Assembly: GCA_020028375.1 (NCBI GenBank)
Contig: JAHZNX010000134.1
Coordinates: 1 to 6,400, forward strand
Direction: 5' to 3'
Origin: Betaproteobacteria bacterium
Lineage (GTDB): Bacteria; Pseudomonadota; Gammaproteobacteria; Burkholderiales; SG8-41
DNA length: 6,400 nucleotides
A program made the translations under genes and the position numbers. Below, piece after piece: positions 5,695 through 6,400 of the stretch. Position 1 is the stretch's first letter. The number at the start of each line of letters is the position of its first letter. The notes beneath the pieces are model-generated. The model was not told the DNA's origin. It ran no database searches and worked only from the letters and a program-made list of their open reading frames with translations.

Positions 5695-6399
5695 CTAACC
5701 TCTGATCCCCTTCCGCGCCGTGAACAGTACGTTCGCGAAGGGCGTGCCCTGGCTCATGGGCTCGGAGCTGACGGCAAATCCGAGTCCTTCGAGCGACGCT
5801 CGCCAGCGGCGCGCGCCGCGGAAATGCAGTGGGCCGAAATCGCCCCGCGCCGCGGCGGTGATGCGCTCGCTCCATCGCGTCACCTCGAACGCGACGCCGC
5901 CATCCGCATCGGCCTCGCGCAGCAGCAGCATCCCGCCGGGATCGAGCGTGTCCGCTGCCTTTGCCAGCAGGCGGTCCTGCTGCTGCTCGCTCTGGTAGTG
6001 CATGACGTCGAGCATCACGATGGCGGCGCACCGCGGGAACGCTGCTTCGCGCGCGTCGCCGAGCTCGATGCGCGCGTGCCCATCGAGCACGCGGCGGGCC
6101 GCCTGCACCCGGTCCCGGCGCAGGTCGATCCCGTTCAGTTCCAGAGCGAGCGGCGGCGCCGGCCAGCCCCGCGGCCAATCGCCGTCGCGGTAGTGCTCGC
6201 GGGCGGCGACCAGCAGCGACAGCAGGACGCCCTGTCCGCAACCCACGTCGAGCAACCGGCCGCGGGCGGGCAGCAGGCCGCGCCGCAGCAGCGAGAACAG
6301 TACCGGGTCGTAGCGCAGCTTGCCGCGGGCGAACTGCCAGTAATAGAACCCCGCGCCCAGGTAGGGAGACCCCGCCCTGAGGTAGGGACGGGTCGCGGC
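5695..6399 (-). CDS. Class I SAM-dependent methyltransferase, N-terminus outside the window
   Basis: The frame is open from the right edge to a TAG at 5695-5697, giving 234 visible residues. The visible N-terminal part includes YYWQFARGKLRYDPVLFSLL (within 6301-6336), which fits from memory the aryl-polyene-cluster methyltransferase family. The SAM-binding motif LLDVGCGQG lies at about 6229-6255, followed by LNGIDLRRDRV (acidic residue for the SAM ribose), LGDAREAAFP and IVMLDVMHY. A TTG at 6255 could be taken as a start, but it lies within the SAM motif and would remove conserved residues, so the true start is beyond 6400. It would transfer a methyl group from SAM to a small molecule. Methylation of the aryl head group or of the polyene product is the contextual guess; the substrate cannot be read. 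It lies nine bases before the ketosynthase GTG, in one probable transcript. Confidence 0.82.
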   Translation of the reverse strand, partial: AATRPYLRAGSPYLGAGFYYWQFARGKLRYDPVLFSLLRRGLLPARGRLLDVGCGQGVLLSLLVAAREHYRDGDWPRGWPAPPLALELNGIDLRRDRVQAARRVLDGHARIELGDAREAAFPRCAAIVMLDVMHYQSEQQQDRLLAKAADTLDPGGMLLLREADADGGVAFEVTRWSERITAAARGDFGPLHFRGARRWRASLEGLGFAVSSEPMSQGTPFANVLFTARKGIRG

Positions 6400-6400
6400 G

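Noticed and set aside
3698..6241. A very long - strand open frame that would fuse the chain length factor to about 580 upstream residues.
   Set aside because: The upstream part is arginine/alanine-rich low-complexity translation lying out of frame over the ketosynthase and methyltransferase genes; the real start is ATG 4498 with its own RBS and family N-terminus.
5695..6255. Complete 186-residue methyltransferase starting at TTG 6255.
   Set aside because: That start falls inside the SAM-binding motif; conserved sequence continues in frame to the window edge, so the gene is 5'-truncated by the window.

Overview
The window is about two-thirds GC and densely coding. It looks like a high-GC proteobacterium, most plausibly betaproteobacterial or a related gammaproteobacterium. 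This rests on the base composition, an rlmJ tail, an aryl-polyene-type gene set and a REP-like GC-rich repeat common in such genomes. The sequence alone does not fix the taxon.

Layout: on the + strand come the 3' end of rlmJ (23S rRNA adenine-N6 methyltransferase), then a flavin-dependent halogenase-like protein whose ATGA overlaps a family 2 glycosyltransferase. On the - strand, reading from the right edge inward, come a SAM-dependent methyltransferase (5' end outside the window), a full-length beta-ketoacyl-ACP synthase, a half-length ketosynthase-like chain length factor, a hotdog-fold dehydratase and a FabG-type ketoreductase. The two groups converge on a short gap (2350-2442) that holds a perfect 25-bp inverted repeat.

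The - strand genes are the ketosynthase/chain-length-factor, dehydratase and ketoreductase core of an aryl polyene (APE/xanthomonadin/arcuflavin-type) pathway. KS-CLF would extend an aryl starter on an acyl carrier protein, FabG would reduce and the dehydratase would dehydrate, building a conjugated polyene. The methyltransferase, halogenase-like enzyme and glycosyltransferase would tailor or attach the product. The carrier proteins, the aryl-forming ammonia lyase, the acyl-ACP synthetase and the export genes usually found with this set are not in the window. They would be expected beyond position 6400.

The main oddities are: a complete set of halogenase signatures beside the APE core; a 91-bp near-symmetric REP-like palindrome that supplies the last roughly 33 codons and the stop of the dehydratase gene; the perfect inverted repeat at the convergence point; and the absence of a second ketosynthase after fabG. 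I see no CRISPR array, tRNA, rRNA or intact transposase. Apart from the 93-bp convergence gap, genes are packed or overlapping.
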